Positions 1-9,568 of a DNA stretch of 64,000 bases are shown piece after piece. Source of the stretch: Clostridium algidicarnis DSM 15099 (GTDB lineage Bacteria > Bacillota > Clostridia > Clostridiales > Clostridiaceae). Within the stretch, counting starts at the first letter, position 1. Each line of letters starts with the position of its first letter. The position numbers and the translations under genes are program-made. Location of the stretch: positions 1 through 64,000 of the forward strand of contig NZ_PTIS01000014.1 of NCBI RefSeq assembly GCF_002934235.1. Reading direction: 5' to 3'. A model generated the notes under the pieces. That model was not told where the DNA came from. It saw only the letters and a list, made by a program, of their open reading frames with translations, and searched no databases.

Positions 1-78
1 GAATAACTTCGCTCGACTTGCATGTGTTAAGCACGCCGCCAGCGTTCGTCCTGAGCCAGGATCAAACTCTCAATTTAA
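1..78 (-). rRNA. 16S ribosomal RNA, 5' end (partial)
   Basis: Read on the minus strand, the window opens with the conserved bacterial 16S start: AGAGTTTGATCCTGGCTCAG, followed by the GACGAACGCTGGCGGCGTGC block and the CATGCAAGTCGAGC stretch. The mature 5' end should lie near position 78 (leader ...TTTAAATTGAGAG). The rest of the gene and operon lies left of the window. The assignment rests on universally conserved 16S sequence and is very secure. Confidence 0.98.
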
Positions 79-246
79 AAGTATATTCCAAATCTTAGAT
101 TTGGCATAAGACTTTCTGAGTGAGTTTCAAATGAAACTCTCAGTTTAATCTACTCAATTACATAATTCAAAAGAATTGCTGGTCTTTATATATCTTTTCT
201 GTTCAATTTTCAAAGATCATGTACTTCTGTGTTGAAGTACTTTGTA

Positions 247-275
247 AGTATATCATCTGTTTTTTTAGTTGTCAA
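247..275 (-). promoter_or_regulatory. rrn operon promoter (sigma-A type)
   Basis: On the minus strand, a perfect -35 TTGACA (275-270) is followed by a 17-bp spacer and the -10 hexamer TATACT (252-247). Transcription would start near 240, directly before a small hairpin (GTACTTC/GAAGTAC, 221-240), and run through a ~160-nt leader into 16S. Hexamers and spacing are near-consensus, as expected for an rRNA promoter. Confidence 0.85.
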
Positions 276-647
276 CAAGTTTTTTAGAATTTTAAATCTT
301 CTTATACATTGTAGTCAACTTTTGATGAATCTTGTGCGTCTCTCTCGAGTGCTCATTTATAATAACATTATATTATCTTGTTGCAGTAACCATTATATCT
401 AATTTAACCAGATTAAACTCTTATTTCATCTATTTACTATTAATTTCGCTTTATTCCTTAAGTTGATACACTAGGTAGTGTTTTTCTTGTAATATCAACT
501 CTATATTTCAAAACAAGTAATCTTTTCTTAACTTGTGCCTAATATATTCCTAAAACAAACCCAAATACTCCTTTCTAATTCACTTTAACCGCAACTTTAC
601 TTACATTTTACACCCTAGCAACTTCAAAATCACTATACTAATACATA
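276..647. other. AT-rich region upstream of rrn
   Basis: No convincing ORF is present. The visible structure is an interrupted inverted repeat at 461-500: AGTTGATA and TATCAACT flank the small palindrome ACACTAGGTAGTGT. Read leftward this includes a TTGATA that could belong to a second, weaker upstream rrn promoter, but no good -10 follows at proper spacing. Confidence 0.4.
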
Positions 648-689
648 AAACCCATTTAATTATTGAAATAGCAATAATTAAATGGGTTT
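648..689 (-). terminator. Rho-independent terminator
   Basis: An 18-bp stem (648-665 with 672-689, AAACCCATTTAATTATTG and its complement) with a six-base loop is followed on the minus strand by TTTTATG. It lies downstream of the leftward small membrane protein gene and separates it from the rrn promoter region. Confidence 0.75.
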
Positions 690-825
690 AAAGTGTAAAC
701 CACTTACCATCTAAAGATGATTATTCTTATACAACACTATTAATGTAGTAAGTTTATCCAAATTATAAATTTTATCTAGCATGGCTATTAAATATCAATG
801 AGAATAATTCACTTTGGATATATAT

Positions 826-1167
826 CTATATACCCTTTTGTCCTCTTATTCCCTTTACAGGTTTATTATAAACTCTATTTTTTCTATACATCATAGTTGT
901 TTTGTGAGGTTTGTTATTAAAACCTTCATCTTGTTTTGAGACCTCATCTTTTATATTTTGTCTAACTCTACCAATAATATCCTTTATGTTAAATCCTTTA
1001 GGCTCTTTGTTATCAGACTTTGTAGCATTATCCATATATTCATCAAAATTATTAGCTATGTCTTCTTTTGTACTTTGTTTTAATTTATATGCTACGGCTG
1101 CCGCTGCTGTTGCTGTTCCTAATATCATCATAGTACCAAGTAAGCCACCATTTTTCTTCTTTCTCAT
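826..1167 (-). CDS. small Gly/Ala-rich membrane-anchored protein, function unknown
   Basis: Protein of about 113 residues. A basic N-terminus (MRKKKNGG) is followed by a Gly/Ala/Met hydrophobic stretch of about 20 residues, probably one membrane segment. The rest is a charged, Lys/Asn-rich cytoplasmic or surface tail. The layout resembles YtxH-type small envelope proteins, but I do not recognise a family. The start is uncertain: the ATG at 1167 has a GGTGAT site just upstream. The frame stays open to an ATG at 1221, which lies 17 bases from a perfect AAGGAGG, too far for normal use. The gene is monocistronic, with a strong terminator at 648-689. Confidence 0.6.
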   Translation of the reverse strand: MRKKKNGGLLGTMMILGTATAAAAVAYKLKQSTKEDIANNFDEYMDNATKSDNKEPKGFNIKDIIGRVRQNIKDEVSKQDEGFNNKPHKTTMMYRKNRVYNKPVKGIRGQKGI

Positions 1168-1317
1168 ATCTATCACCATAGATTCTTTAAAAATGTTACA
1201 TATCTTAATAATATTGCACATCTTTAATCTATGATTCGCCTCCTTTTTTATAATAATAAAACTATGCTCTCTTTCTATATTATAACCTAAAATCCAACAA
1301 TATATAATGGCCTTTCA

Positions 1318-2427
1318 TTAAGCAAGTTTTATAATTTCTAAAACAAGCTTTGAAGCATTTACTAAGTCTTCTATCTTCATGTGTTCTTCTAAGGTATGCG
1401 CTTTTCTTTCTCCTATACCAAGGTTTATAGCTTTAATTCCATTTCCATTTAATATGTTAGTGTCACTTCCACCGCCTGTAGCTGCTGTAAATGAATTAAC
1501 ACCTATATTCTTGCAAGCCATCTTAGCATGGTCTACAATTTTATCTTCTTCTTCTATAACAAAAGGTCCATAAGCCCTTGTAGTTTTTATTTCTACCTTT
1601 GCACCAAAGCTTTTTGCTGCCTTTTCAAAACACTGAACCATATGAGCTGTTTGCACATCCAGCTTTTCACTGCTTAGACTTCTTGCCTCTGCGTTTATAA
1701 TTATTTCAGGACATACTATGTTTGTTACTTTACCACCGTTTATAGTTCCTATATTAGCAGTAGTTTCTTCATCAATTCTTAATAGTTTCATATTAGAAAT
1801 AGCTTCTGACGCAACCTGTATAGCGCTTATTCCTTCTTCTGGACAAACTCCAGCATGAGCAGGTTTACCTATTATTTTTACATCTATCTTATCTTGTGCT
1901 GGTCCTTTTATTACTATTTGTCCTACATCTCCGCCACTATCTAATACAAAGGCTCTTTTTGATGATATTTTGTTATACTCAAGATTCTTAGCTCCAAACA
2001 AGCCACCTTCTTCAAATATAGTAAATACTAATTCAATGGGTCCATGCTCTAAATTATTTTCTTTTATTACAGTTAATGCTTCAATAATAGCAGCAATTCC
2101 TGCTTTATCGTCTCCACCTAAGATAGTTGTACCATCACTATATATTATATTATCTTTTATAATAGGCTTTATCCCTTTTCCAGGGCTTACTGTATCCATG
2201 TGACAACTAAATAAAACAGGCTCCCCAGTTCTTGTTTCTTTTAGCTTTGCTATAATGTTTCCACTATTAGATCCTAATTTTTCCCCAGCATTATCTCTAT
2301 ATACCTCTAATCCTAGATTTTCTAACTTTTTAGCTATAAAGTCTGCGAACTCTTTTTCATTTTTAGTTTCACTATCAATTTGCACATAATCCATGAAACT
2401 TTCCACTAATCTTTGTTCTTTAATCAT
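1318..2427 (-). CDS. M20 family metallopeptidase, PepT-like
   Basis: Probable cytosolic dinuclear zinc exopeptidase (tripeptidase/PepT2 type) of 369 residues. The family metal and catalytic motifs are present in order: CHMDTV (His76, Asp78), GGDDKAG (bridging Asp about 106), FEEGG (catalytic and metal Glu about 139-140), then the GKPAHAG lid-domain motif and a C-terminal histidine (ERKAHTLEEH). I chose the ATG at 2427 because TTGGAGG lies nine bases upstream; the longer frame to 2448 has no site. An AbgT-type transporter lies directly upstream but is cut off by a terminator. A shared role in peptide or aminobenzoyl-glutamate use is therefore only suggestive. Confidence 0.88.
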   Translation of the reverse strand: MIKEQRLVESFMDYVQIDSETKNEKEFADFIAKKLENLGLEVYRDNAGEKLGSNSGNIIAKLKETRTGEPVLFSCHMDTVSPGKGIKPIIKDNIIYSDGTTILGGDDKAGIAAIIEALTVIKENNLEHGPIELVFTIFEEGGLFGAKNLEYNKISSKRAFVLDSGGDVGQIVIKGPAQDKIDVKIIGKPAHAGVCPEEGISAIQVASEAISNMKLLRIDEETTANIGTINGGKVTNIVCPEIIINAEARSLSSEKLDVQTAHMVQCFEKAAKSFGAKVEIKTTRAYGPFVIEEEDKIVDHAKMACKNIGVNSFTAATGGGSDTNILNGNGIKAINLGIGERKAHTLEEHMKIEDLVNASKLVLEIIKLA

Positions 2428-2527
2428 AGAAAAATACCTCCAAGTCAATATTTTTAATTTTATTTACTACTAATATTATCCCATATTTATGAGATTTCGT
2501 AAATTATCTTTGTTATGCATATTTAAA

Positions 2528-2560
2528 TAGGCTCTTCAAGTATTAACCTTGAAAAGCCTA
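2528..2560 (-). terminator. Rho-independent terminator of the AbgT gene
   Basis: A 13-base stem (TAGGCTCTTCAAG with CTTGAAAAGCCTA, one mismatch) with a seven-base loop, in the gap between the AbgT stop and the peptidase start. It implies separate transcription of the two genes. Confidence 0.6.
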
Positions 2561-2611
2561 TCTTATATAACTTACTATATTTAATCTTACTATATATAAA
2601 TTGCTAAATCT

Positions 2612-4183
2612 TTAAAAGGGAAGAATATATTTCAATCCTGCTCCCGGTCCTAGTGGTAATCCAAACAATGTCCATATCATAAGTAGTATGGACCAACCTA
2701 TTAAAAATACCATAGAATAAGGTAACATGGTAGAAATCAACGTTCCCATTCCCATATCCTCTTCATACTTTTGAGCAAAGGCTACTATTACAGCAAAGTA
2801 AGACATAAGTGGAGATATTATATTTGTAGTTGAATCTCCTATTCTGTACGCTACTTGAGTAAGCTCTGGGCTGTAACCCATTCTCATAAACATTGGTATG
2901 AATATGGGTGCCATTATTGCCCACTTAGCTGAAGCTGATCCCATAAATAAGTTTATGAATGCAGCTACTAATATAAAGGCAATCATTAAAGGTGCACCTT
3001 TAAGGCCTGTTGAGTCTAAGAAATTAGCTCCTTTAACTGCAAGGATTATTCCAAGTTTTGAATAAGTAAAGTATGCAACAAACTGAGCTGCAACAAATAC
3101 TAAAACTATATATCCACCCATAGAGGACATAGCCTTTGACATTCCATTTATAACATCTTTACTGGATTTTACTGTTCCTGATCCTAGGCCATAAAAAGCT
3201 CCCGGCACCAAGAAGAATAATAATATTATAGGTACTATACCATCCATAAAAGGAGTATGTCCTAATATTTTATGTGTTTCTGGATGTCTTAATATGCCAT
3301 TATACGGAGCTGTTAAAGCTACAATAATAGCTATAAATATTATTAAAGATATTCCTGCATATTTTAATCCCTTTGATTCTAAACTAGTTAATTCACCAGT
3401 TTCTACAGTATGTTTTCCTTTGTATTCACCAAGTCTTGGTTCTACTATCTTGTCTGTAACAAGTGTTCCAAGAATAGTTATTAAGAATGTAGATACTATC
3501 ATAAAGTACCAATTAGCAACTGGTGTTACTGAATAGCTTGCATCTACCATTTTAGCGGCTTCAGTACTTATTCCACCAAGAAGTGGATCTATAGTTCCTA
3601 TAAGAAGATTTGCACTAAATCCTCCTGAAACTCCAGCAAAAGCTGCTGCAAGTCCAGCTAATGGATGTCTTCCAAAGCTTAAAAATATTATAGCACCAAG
3701 TGGTACTAGCACTACATAGCCTGCATCAGATGCAACGTTTGACATAATTCCTGTGAAAACTACAACAGCAGTTATAAGCTGCTTTGGAGTACTTAATACG
3801 AGTTTTCTTATAAGAGCTGATATAAGACCTGTACCTTCAGCTACTCCAACACCTAGCATAGCTACTAAAACTGTACCTAGTGGTGCGAAACCTGTAAAGT
3901 TAGTTACAGCATTAGTAAACATATATCTTATACCATCTGCTGATAATAAACTTATTGCATTTACTGTAAGATCTTTAGTCTCTTTAGTCTTTGGATCTAT
4001 ACCTGTATATGTAACTGAGACTCCAGCCTTAGCACATATAAATGAAATAATAATAATTGCAATACATAAAATCAAAAATATACTTACAGGGTGTGGCATT
4101 TTATTACCAGCCTTTTCTACCCAATCAAGAAACTTTTGAAACTTTCCCCTCTTTTTTGCATCTTTAGTATTTACCTTATTCAT
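2612..4183 (-). CDS. AbgT family (aminobenzoyl-glutamate type) transporter
   Basis: Polytopic inner-membrane protein of 523 residues, the usual AbgT length, with about a dozen hydrophobic segments. A Lys-rich cytoplasmic N-terminus leads into the family opening FLDWVEKAGNKMPHPVSIFL. The family-typical ISPLMSYFAVIVAF segment is near residue 450, and GSASAKWAIMAPIFIPM lies before it. AbgT proteins import p-aminobenzoyl-glutamate or export sulfonamides, driven by an ion gradient; the substrate here is unknown. The start is well set by GGAGG five bases before the ATG. Confidence 0.9.
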   Translation of the reverse strand: MNKVNTKDAKKRGKFQKFLDWVEKAGNKMPHPVSIFLILCIAIIIISFICAKAGVSVTYTGIDPKTKETKDLTVNAISLLSADGIRYMFTNAVTNFTGFAPLGTVLVAMLGVGVAEGTGLISALIRKLVLSTPKQLITAVVVFTGIMSNVASDAGYVVLVPLGAIIFLSFGRHPLAGLAAAFAGVSGGFSANLLIGTIDPLLGGISTEAAKMVDASYSVTPVANWYFMIVSTFLITILGTLVTDKIVEPRLGEYKGKHTVETGELTSLESKGLKYAGISLIIFIAIIVALTAPYNGILRHPETHKILGHTPFMDGIVPIILLFFLVPGAFYGLGSGTVKSSKDVINGMSKAMSSMGGYIVLVFVAAQFVAYFTYSKLGIILAVKGANFLDSTGLKGAPLMIAFILVAAFINLFMGSASAKWAIMAPIFIPMFMRMGYSPELTQVAYRIGDSTTNIISPLMSYFAVIVAFAQKYEEDMGMGTLISTMLPYSMVFLIGWSILLMIWTLFGLPLGPGAGLKYILPF

Positions 4184-4548
4184 TTTGTCCTCCTTATTAA
4201 AGCTAACCTTTTAATGCATTCCCTTATGAATCCCTAAAGGTGCTAACTATATTTAATACATATTCTATAAATAATCTTAGGATTTTGCAAGTGTTATTTT
4301 TTCTTAATTCTAAAGCCTATACTTTTCTGAAATAAACTGAAAATATAAGTTTTCAAAATATTGATGTACCATTACCTATAATATTGAATTAGAATATAGT
4401 AATAATGCCAAAAATACAGATTTAAAAATTCTAAATATAAATCCTTATCTAAAATATTTTATATTTCGTCGACATTCTATGCTTATAATGGTAAAATATG
4501 CTCATAATATTACTAAAGGATCAAGTGATTCATTAAGGAGGTAGCATT
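4184..4548. other. divergent intergenic region, AbgT / cardiolipin synthase
   Basis: AT-rich, with no ORF or strong hairpin. At 4520-4531 there is a 12-base match (ATCAAGTGATTC) to the left end of the ~150-bp interspersed repeat described elsewhere in this window. It continues into ATTAAGGAGG, the ribosome binding site of the next gene. With nothing else of the repeat present, it is either a remnant or chance. Confidence 0.35.
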
Positions 4549-5979
4549 TTGAACTTTCAAACCATTGCAACGTTTATACTTTTTATAAATATAATAATCT
4601 CCATAACCATAATCTCTTTAGAGAGAAAGAAACCAGAAAAGGCCATTGCATGGCTACTTGTTCTTACATTGCTTCCTCCCGTTGGTTTAATTCTTTACAT
4701 CTTCCTTGGTCGAAATTGGAAACTACATAAATTAAATGAAACTATTACTGATGATATTAAAGAACTAATTTACCCAATAACCAAGGATTATAAACATCAA
4801 GAATATGTTCCTCTAATGGAACTTTTAGCTAATAATAGTGATTCACCTATATTTATTAATAACAATATAAAAATATTTGCTGATGGAACTGAAAAATTTG
4901 CTTCCCTTAAAGAAGAGCTATTAAAAGCAACTCATCACATACACCTTGAGTATTACATTGTTAAAAGTGATGAGATAGGTAATGAAATCAAAGATATCTT
5001 AATTAAAAAATCTAGAGAAGGTGTAATTGTTAGATTTATAATGGATAGGGTTGGCTCCATAAAGATTAAAAGGAGTTACATTAACGATTTGAAAAATGCA
5101 GGAGTTGATGTAGTTCAGTATTCTTATTTTTTAGCCCCCATTTTAAGAAGTATAAACACTCAAATAAATTATAGAAACCATCGTAAGATTGTAGTAATAG
5201 ATGGTAAGGTTGGATTTATTGGTGGTGCTAATATTGGAGATGAATATCTTGGCAAAGGTAAGCTTGGATATTGGCGAGACACTCATATAATGGTTAAAGG
5301 GGATTTTGTATTAGGTCTTCAAGCAGTTTTTCTTGATGATTTTATGACTATCCAAAGAGCAAATAATCAATATTCCTTTTATGACCTAGAATTTAAGCAT
5401 TACTTCCCAACCCCAGAAAAACATGGTGATAAGGTTATGCAACTTGTTAAAAGTGGACCTGACTCTACCTTTCCATCTATAATGCAAGGTGTTGTAAAAA
5501 TGATAAGCATGGCTACACACCATATTTATATAACTACACCATATTTTGTGCCTACTGAAAGTGTATTAGAAGCTTTAAGGATAGCTGCTCTTGGTGGCAT
5601 AGATGTAAGAATTCTTTTCCCAGGTCAAGCTGACCACCTTGTAGTTTACTACGCTTCAAGAACTTATCTTTTAGACCTTTTAAAATGTGGTGCACATATA
5701 TATCTTTATGATGAAAAGTCTTTTGTACATGCTAAGGTAACCACTGTAGATGGCAGAATAGCAACTTTAGGTACTGCTAATATGGATATAAGAAGCTATG
5801 AATTAAATTATGAAATTAATGCTATGATATATGACTCTAGTGTCACAGAAGAACTAGAAATGATGTTTTATAACGATATTTCCAAAAGCAAAAAATTAAC
5901 CTTAGAAGATTTCCAAAACACTAAAAGAATTTATAAAATTATAGAAGCTGTATCAAGGATGTTTTCAGCTATACTTTAA
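4549..5979 (+). CDS. cls: cardiolipin synthase (PLD superfamily)
   Basis: Membrane enzyme of 476 residues that joins two phosphatidylglycerols to cardiolipin and glycerol. Two N-terminal membrane helices (residues ~4-24 and ~36-55) are followed by two HKD catalytic repeats: HRKIVVIDGKVGFIGG near residue 211 and HAKVTTVDGRIATLG near 394, each with the conserved His, Lys and Asp. Length and order are those of bacterial ClsA/Cls. The start is TTG, set by AAGGAGG seven bases upstream. It appears monocistronic. Confidence 0.95.
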   Translation: MNFQTIATFILFINIIISITIISLERKKPEKAIAWLLVLTLLPPVGLILYIFLGRNWKLHKLNETITDDIKELIYPITKDYKHQEYVPLMELLANNSDSPIFINNNIKIFADGTEKFASLKEELLKATHHIHLEYYIVKSDEIGNEIKDILIKKSREGVIVRFIMDRVGSIKIKRSYINDLKNAGVDVVQYSYFLAPILRSINTQINYRNHRKIVVIDGKVGFIGGANIGDEYLGKGKLGYWRDTHIMVKGDFVLGLQAVFLDDFMTIQRANNQYSFYDLEFKHYFPTPEKHGDKVMQLVKSGPDSTFPSIMQGVVKMISMATHHIYITTPYFVPTESVLEALRIAALGGIDVRILFPGQADHLVVYYASRTYLLDLLKCGAHIYLYDEKSFVHAKVTTVDGRIATLGTANMDIRSYELNYEINAMIYDSSVTEELEMMFYNDISKSKKLTLEDFQNTKRIYKIIEAVSRMFSAIL

Positions 5980-6033
5980 CATCCCTTTGCGGAATTCTTC
6001 CATCCTGTTAGGCGAGGAGTAATTCACTTAGTA

Positions 6034-6483
6034 TTAGCTAGGTTCATCTTTTTTTATTTTGACAAAGACAAATACTATTAAAAGAGCAAACAATCCCCCA
6101 GTGCTATCTACTAAAACATCTTTTAATGCTCCAGCTCTTCCTGGTACAAATAGCTGATGGAACTCATCTGTCATAGCGTAAGCCACAGTAATTATATAGG
6201 ATATAAAAAATAACCTTCCTTTTTCAAAGTAATATTTCATCACATTATAGGTTAAAATAAATAATATAAAGTATTCTGTGAAATGTGCTGATTTTCTTAC
6301 TATAAGCGTTGAAAGCTCTCCAAAGTAAGTGTTTAAATCTAAACCTAGCACATTAAATATATATATTACAATTTTACTTTTTTCACTAGAGACCTCTCCT
6401 ATTTGAGATGAAAAGTAAAATATTAAAACCATCCAACCAATAAGTAGTGCAAAGTTAAGCTGTTTTTTACTAACCTTTTTCAT
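6034..6483 (-). CDS. VanZ family membrane protein
   Basis: Protein of 149 residues with about four membrane segments. The VanZ signature residues are visible: RKSAHFTEYFIL (near 63-74) and TDEFHQLFVPGRAGALKDVLVDSTGG (about 105-130), the latter rich in conserved polar residues within the membrane. VanZ itself lowers teicoplanin sensitivity, but most family members have no known job. The start has AGGAG five bases upstream. The gene converges on cls with only a 54-base gap and no clear terminator. Confidence 0.85.
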   Translation of the reverse strand: MKKVSKKQLNFALLIGWMVLIFYFSSQIGEVSSEKSKIVIYIFNVLGLDLNTYFGELSTLIVRKSAHFTEYFILFILTYNVMKYYFEKGRLFFISYIITVAYAMTDEFHQLFVPGRAGALKDVLVDSTGGLFALLIVFVFVKIKKDEPS

Positions 6484-6611
6484 TATTTCTCCTATTCTTT
6501 TAAATATTTTTATTTTATACTTTTAATTTTTATAATATATTCTATCAAAGTATGTATTTATGCTATTATCAATATAGATTATAATATTATATCACAAAGG
6601 AGATAAAAATT

Positions 6612-7265
6612 TTGAATAAAAACATTGATATAGATCCCATAAAAATCCCCAATAAAAATGTTACCATAGAGGATATAAAAGATAAGGCAAAGCAAATATC
6701 TGAAAACTATAAAGATGAAGCTATAGGGGGATATATGTGTGGAGACGGCCCAATTCCTTCTGATATCTTATTTATAGGTGAGGCTCCTGGTAAAAATGAA
6801 ATAATTGAAGGTAAACCTTTTGTGGGCATGGCAGGGAAAACCTTAGATAATTATCTAAACCTTGCAAACATTAAAAGAGAAGATATACGAATCACAAATA
6901 CTTGCTTTTTTAGACCCATAAAGATAAAGCAAGGCAAAACTGGCAGAGAAACCATAAGTAATAGAACTCCAAAACCTTCTGAAGTAGAACTTTTTAGAGA
7001 GGTTTTAGATGCGGAAATAACCCTTGTAGACCCTAAAATAATAATAACTTTAGGCAATACTCCTCTTAAAAGACTTACTAAGTTTAAAACTATAGGTGAA
7101 TGTCACGGAAAACTTTACTTTAACGAGGAACTTAAAAGATACATATATCCAATGTACCATCCTTCATCTTTAACTTATAACAGAAAAGAAAGCTTTAAAA
7201 TAGCTTATGAAGATGATTGGAAAAACTTAAAAGAAATTCTAAAAAAGGTCCTTACAGCTAAATAA
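6612..7265 (+). CDS. uracil-DNA glycosylase superfamily protein (family-4-like)
   Basis: DNA-repair enzyme of 217 residues, probably removing uracil. Motif A is GEAPG (56-60), followed by the family-4 GKPFVGMAGK segment (67-76). Motif B is HPSS (183-186). The start is TTG with AAGGAG upstream. The four cysteines that bind the 4Fe-4S cluster in family 4 are not in place. There is no N-terminal CxxC; the only cysteines are 43, 98 and 164, and the usual KCRPP position reads FFRPI. It may be a cluster-free branch with altered specificity. Confidence 0.8.
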   Translation: MNKNIDIDPIKIPNKNVTIEDIKDKAKQISENYKDEAIGGYMCGDGPIPSDILFIGEAPGKNEIIEGKPFVGMAGKTLDNYLNLANIKREDIRITNTCFFRPIKIKQGKTGRETISNRTPKPSEVELFREVLDAEITLVDPKIIITLGNTPLKRLTKFKTIGECHGKLYFNEELKRYIYPMYHPSSLTYNRKESFKIAYEDDWKNLKEILKKVLTAK

Positions 7266-7297
7266 TTATATCATGGCTGTAAGGGCCTTTATTTTTT
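7247..7297 (+). terminator. Rho-independent terminator overlapping the UDG stop codon
   Basis: Stem GGTCCTTACAGC (7247-7258) pairs with GCTGTAAGGGCC (7276-7287, G-U allowed) and is followed by TTTATTTTTTCTTT. The left arm encodes the last UDG residues, and the stop codon lies in the loop side. Confidence 0.85.
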
Positions 7298-7460
7298 CTT
7301 TATTTATCTATATCTATATTTGCCTACTTGTTTATATCTATTTATATATTTGTTTATTTATATATTTGTTTATTTATCTATTTATCTATTTCTATATTTC
7401 TGTATCTATCTATTTGTTTGTTTGTTTATTTATCTATTTTCTTATTTATATCTATTATAA
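7298..7460 (+). repeat. degenerate tetranucleotide low-complexity tract
   Basis: About 160 bases are built almost only from TTTA, TCTA, TATC and TTTG units, with pyrimidine bias on the plus strand. The tract fills the space between the UDG terminator and the stop of the convergent nucleotidase gene. An open frame exists across it, but it encodes only Ile/Tyr/Leu/Phe repeats and is not a believable gene. Confidence 0.85.
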
Positions 7461-9077
7461 CTAATCATCAAAATAATCCTTAGGATATATAACTTCCCAG
7501 TTCCCATCGAACTCAGCTTTTATAACATTTTTCTTAATTATATAATCTGCTATAAGCTCCGACATATCTATATTTATCTCTCTTATAACAGGTTTATCTT
7601 TGAACATATCATAGTCTCCGCCGCCACCTGCTCTATAATTATTCATAACCACATCATATTCTTTATCCATGTCTAACTTAGCATTTTTATAATTTAGTAG
7701 CACTACTCTTTCTCCTAAGGGTTTTGATAAGTCTAATTTATAGTCTATTCCTTCCCACATATCGTAATTATAAGGTTGTATCTTCATATTTTTATACTTA
7801 CTATCTATATTATTATCTTTACTATAAGTATTATCTTTCACGCCTTTTTGAAAATATGCAGCGCTTCTTTCTAGAGCCTCTTTTATATCCTCACCCTTTA
7901 TTCTTATAACCTTTAATGTGTTTGGATAAATATAATTAGAAACCACATTTCGCATTGTTATCCCGTCATTAAACCCCTTAGCCTTATTGTCAAAAAGTGA
8001 AGTTGCTGAAATATCCACCTTTGCATATTTCATTTGAACCTTATTTATAAATTCAACAAAAGCATTATCTTTTAACCGAGTTTCCAAATGGTTATTTATG
8101 AACATATCACCTTCCACTCTTCCAATTGGAGTGTCAAGCCACTTTTGAGTTGCCTTTTCATAATCTTTAACCTGATTTAATATATTTTCGTCTTCTTTAA
8201 CCTGCTCTGTATCTAAAAGTTTTGAGTCTTTATCTACAACTTTCCAACTTCCCGAAGAATTTTCTAAGGTTATTTCTACCTTTACTAAAGCTTTACCTTG
8301 ATACCCTGGTGACACAGTAAGCACACCATTTATCATCTTTTTATTTATAAATACATGTTGATGTCCCGTTAATAGCACATCTATTTCAGGTATATTTTCA
8401 CATATCTCATAAGCTTGATTTTCTCCTGTTTCACTGATTACCTCATCATTTTTAATGTTTCTTTCGTAACCACCATGGTAGCTAACTATTAACACATCTA
8501 CCTTTTCTACATTTTTCAAATAACTTACAAATGTCTTTAATGGAAATATAACATCTAAAAAATCTAGTCCTTTTATATTATTGCTATCTTCCCAGTTAGG
8601 AATATATTTAGTGGTTGAGCCTATTATACCAACCTTTATACCGTTTTCTAATTCCTTTATTATATAAGGTCTTCCAAAATAAGGTCTCCTAGTGTCTTTA
8701 TCTATAATATTAGAGCTAAGCCAAGGAAACTTGGAATCCCCTACAGCATTATTTAAAAAATCCTTACCATAATTAAATTCATGATTACCTATAACTGCAG
8801 CATCATAATTCATTATGTTCATCACCTTAATTAAAGGATTAATACCCTTGTTATCTATATTTGCATAATGATATATTAGCGGTGTGCCTTGAAGCATATC
8901 ACCATTATCTATAAGTATTAAGTCTTCCTTTTTTTCTCTCTCTTCTTTAACTAGAGTAGCGATTTTTGAAAGTCCAACCTCTTTTCTAGTATTATCTGAA
9001 TAATCAATAGGAAATATTGCACCATGAACATCACTGGTTTCCAAAATCACTACCTTATAATTCTTACTTTTATCCAT
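7461..9077 (-). CDS. bifunctional metallophosphatase / 5'-nucleotidase family protein
   Basis: Protein of 538 residues with the two-domain layout of UshA/CpdB-like enzymes. The N-terminal calcineurin-like metal site shows TSDVHG (15-19), DNGDMLQG (about 58-65), GNHEFNYG (about 97-104), SYHGG and GHQH (about 237). The C-terminal substrate domain has RGEDIKEALERSA-like and NNYRAGGGGDY segments. Relatives hydrolyse 2',3'-cyclic nucleotides or nucleoside 5'-phosphates outside the cell. Here no signal peptide is visible, so it is probably cytoplasmic, like B. subtilis YunD. Confidence 0.88.
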   Translation of the reverse strand: MDKSKNYKVVILETSDVHGAIFPIDYSDNTRKEVGLSKIATLVKEEREKKEDLILIDNGDMLQGTPLIYHYANIDNKGINPLIKVMNIMNYDAAVIGNHEFNYGKDFLNNAVGDSKFPWLSSNIIDKDTRRPYFGRPYIIKELENGIKVGIIGSTTKYIPNWEDSNNIKGLDFLDVIFPLKTFVSYLKNVEKVDVLIVSYHGGYERNIKNDEVISETGENQAYEICENIPEIDVLLTGHQHVFINKKMINGVLTVSPGYQGKALVKVEITLENSSGSWKVVDKDSKLLDTEQVKEDENILNQVKDYEKATQKWLDTPIGRVEGDMFINNHLETRLKDNAFVEFINKVQMKYAKVDISATSLFDNKAKGFNDGITMRNVVSNYIYPNTLKVIRIKGEDIKEALERSAAYFQKGVKDNTYSKDNNIDSKYKNMKIQPYNYDMWEGIDYKLDLSKPLGERVVLLNYKNAKLDMDKEYDVVMNNYRAGGGGDYDMFKDKPVIREINIDMSELIADYIIKKNVIKAEFDGNWEVIYPKDYFDD

Positions 9078-9568
9078 AATATCACCCTTATAAGTTTTAT
9101 TTATGATTTAATAATTCACTATAATAAATTCTAACCTAATAACCTTAAACTATTACCTTTTTAAAGTTATTTATTATAATAGTTTATACTTCTTATTTAA
9201 TTATTATCTAATGTCATTTACAACATTATACCAATAAGTACACATTATATACATCTAAATATTTCAAGTATTTAGATTTTAATGCGAAGAATTTTAAAAG
9301 GGCTCTGAAAATCAAATTCCTTTGCATCATAAATTTCACCATAGCCACGTAAATTTGCTTCTTTTATATTTATAGACTATTAATTAGAAATCTTATTAAC
9401 ATTATAAGTTTTTATTACATACTTATACATTCCGTATTTAAATGTTAACTACATAATGTGTACCTTATTTCAGAGTACATAATCATGTTAATACGTATCA
9501 TCTGACGTAACCCTTTGTTATATTTTTATGCAATTAATATTATATTTGAAAATATTTTATAAATATGC

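Noticed and set aside
1318-4183. Aminobenzoyl-glutamate hydrolase operon
   Set aside because: The peptidase is PepT-like rather than AbgA/B, and a terminator separates it from the AbgT gene.
7273-7464. 63-codon open frame of Ile/Tyr/Leu/Phe repeats
   Set aside because: It lies entirely in a simple-sequence tract, starts inside a terminator and has no ribosome site.
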